The notes below the pieces were generated by a model that was not told where the DNA came from, ran no database searches, and saw only the letters and a program-made list of their open reading frames with translations. Made by a program: the position numbers and the translations under genes. 52,323 nt of DNA, from contig JAZNZB010000070.1 of NCBI GenBank assembly GCA_045594705.1, positions 1 to 52,323 of the forward strand, written 5' to 3'. Below are positions 51,234-52,323 of the stretch, in pieces (the stretch's first letter is position 1; every line of letters starts with the position of its first letter). Origin of the DNA: SVQP01 sp045594705. Lineage in GTDB: Bacteria > Bacillota > Clostridia > Oscillospirales > CAG-272.

Positions 51234-52244
51234 ATGGCATATACCGTCAACTTAGAGGAATTCCCCGACGTCGTCAGGGAGTTTGCTTCTTACAAGTCCG
51301 TCATCCAAGGCTGCTCGGAAAAGACCGTGAGCGAATACCTCTCGGATCTGCGCACCTTTTTCCGCTGGCTGCTGGCAAAGGACACGGGCACTTCGCTTGA
51401 AGGCGAGGATTTTGAACGCATTGATATCCGCGGAGTGGATCTTGATTATATCAAGAGGATCACCACCGATCGCATCTATGAATTTCTTGTCTATACCGGC
51501 AGCGTGCGCGGAAATGACGGCGCAGCTAAGGCGCGCAAGCTTTCCGCCATCAAGGCGTTTTATAAATATCTGACCGTCAAGCGTCATCTGCTTGATACCA
51601 ACGTGGCCGCAGACATTGAAACGCCAAAAAAGAAAAAGGCACTCCCCAAGCACCTCTCTCTCGAGGAATGTCATGCCCTTTTGGATGCGATCAAGAATGA
51701 TACCTCTTCCCCCAACCGCGTGCGCGACTGGTGCATGATCACGCTGTTTCTCAACTGCGGCATGCGTGTCTCCGAGCTGGCAGGCATTAACCTGCCCGAC
51801 CTTGACCGCGAATACCGCTCGGTGCGCGTCATCGGTAAGGGCAACAAGGAGCGCATCATCTATCTCAACGAATCCTGCCGCACGGCGCTTTCACAGTACA
51901 TGCAGGAAAGAATGCAGGAAAAATACAAAAAAAACACCGACAAGGCACTGTTTTTAAGCAACCGCAGCCAGCGCATCAGCGTCAAAACCATTCAGTTCGT
52001 GGTCTATAAATATCTCGATCTTGCAGGCCTTGGTGCCAAGCACTATTCGGTACATAAGCTGCGCCACACAGCAGCCACCCTGATGTATCAATCGGGCAAC
52101 GTGGACGTGCGCGTGCTCAAGGAGATCCTCGGTCACGAGCAGCTCAATACCACACAGATCTATACCCACGTGGCAAACAAGAACATGGAAGAGGCCATGT
52201 CGGCAAATCCGCTTGCGGGAGAATCGGGACTTGAGGACAAGTGA
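51234..52244 (+). CDS. XerC/XerD-like tyrosine recombinase
   Basis: The 336-residue protein has an N-terminal SAM-like DNA-binding domain (about 10-125) and a catalytic domain with Arg178 (CGMRVSEL), Lys202 (GKGNKER), HKLRH (His274, Arg277), His301 in LGHEQLNTTQ and nucleophile Tyr310. It is longer than Xer (about 300) with an insert near residues 50-75. AGAAGG precedes the ATG and a TATAAT lies about 30 bp upstream without a clear -35. It may be the chromosome dimer resolvase or a second recombinase. Its stop codon lies within a repeat array. It is a competing candidate for the promoter inversion at 5487-5882. Confidence 0.92.
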   Translation: MAYTVNLEEFPDVVREFASYKSVIQGCSEKTVSEYLSDLRTFFRWLLAKDTGTSLEGEDFERIDIRGVDLDYIKRITTDRIYEFLVYTGSVRGNDGAAKARKLSAIKAFYKYLTVKRHLLDTNVAADIETPKKKKALPKHLSLEECHALLDAIKNDTSSPNRVRDWCMITLFLNCGMRVSELAGINLPDLDREYRSVRVIGKGNKERIIYLNESCRTALSQYMQERMQEKYKKNTDKALFLSNRSQRISVKTIQFVVYKYLDLAGLGAKHYSVHKLRHTAATLMYQSGNVDVRVLKEILGHEQLNTTQIYTHVANKNMEEAMSANPLAGESGLEDK

Positions 52245-52323
52245 TATTGCGCCATTGGCGCAGTGATATTTTTGCATAGCAAAAGTGATATTCGCCCTTG
52301 GCGAGTGATATTTGCCCTGCGGG
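52240..52323. repeat. AGTGATATT repeat array with palindromic spacers (runs off window)
   Basis: AGTGATATT occurs at 52240, 52262, 52284 and 52304 (starts 22, 22 and 20 bp apart). Each of the three complete spacers is a different perfect hairpin with a 3-nt loop (for example GCGCC-ATT-GGCGC). The first copy contains the stop codon of the recombinase gene. The array continues beyond the window. Confidence 0.85.

Noticed and set aside
52240..52323. CRISPR array
   Set aside because: Repeats are 9 bp and the spacers are 11-13-bp palindromes; no cas genes nearby.

Overview
The window looks like chromosome from a spore-forming, anaerobic gut-type member of the Clostridia (Oscillospiraceae or Christensenellales-like). 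The evidence is a forespore sigma factor SigG, Gram-positive style HPr with a Ser-46-type site, strong AGGAGG ribosome binding sites, several glycoside hydrolases plus a rhamnulokinase, and short TCCCTAC-type repeats that I associate with this group. Most genes lie on the minus strand. No rRNA or tRNA gene was recognised.

Layout, left to right. (1) 1-6751: a surface operon on the minus strand (type IV pilin-like protein, Lgt-like acyltransferase, small polytopic membrane protein, large secreted repeat protein cut by the window edge). It is preceded by a 352-bp segment bounded by perfect 22-bp inverted repeats and by a tyrosine recombinase gene 30 bp away. The segment carries a near-consensus promoter that currently points into the operon, a terminator at its other end, and a second terminator just outside it. 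This is a complete-looking invertible-promoter phase switch, read here in the ON orientation. (2) 6857-10374: a MalY/PatB-type lyase, a uracil permease and a small anchored surface protein. (3) 10539-15987 (+): an EF-G/TetM-like GTPase fused to a YacP/Rae1-like NYN nuclease, then an acyltransferase, an FAD oxidoreductase and a GH43-like protein. (4) 16037-19327: a lipoprotein and a GH36-like alpha-galactosidase. (5) 19389-28968: a compact phage-derived capsid cassette (S24 repressor, small proteins, TerS, TerL, portal, Prp-like protease, scaffold, N4-gp56-type capsid, neck/nozzle protein, XhlA-like protein) with no integrase, replication, tail or endolysin gene. (6) 29068-34895: sigG with a hairpin that buries its ribosome binding site, two more glycoside hydrolases, a DUF218 protein, a phage-fibre-like protein and a DUF6514-like protein. 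(7) 35206-42795: uvrC, rsmD and coaD followed, mostly through ATGA overlaps, by five tandem polytopic membrane proteins of one unrecognised family. HPr lies upstream of uvrC. (8) 42955-51083: rimM and trmD followed by an O-antigen-ligase-like protein and two DUF4330-like proteins, then prs, rhaB and a membrane protein. (9) 51234-52323 (+): a XerD-like recombinase whose stop codon lies in the first unit of a hairpin-spacer repeat array running off the window.

The most striking candidates for new biology are the insulated invertible promoter in front of the pilin/Lgt-like operon, the tail-less capsid cassette under its own repressor, the GTPase-NYN fusion, and the five-gene membrane paralogue array. 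Functions are inferred from sequence motifs read by eye. No database search was run.
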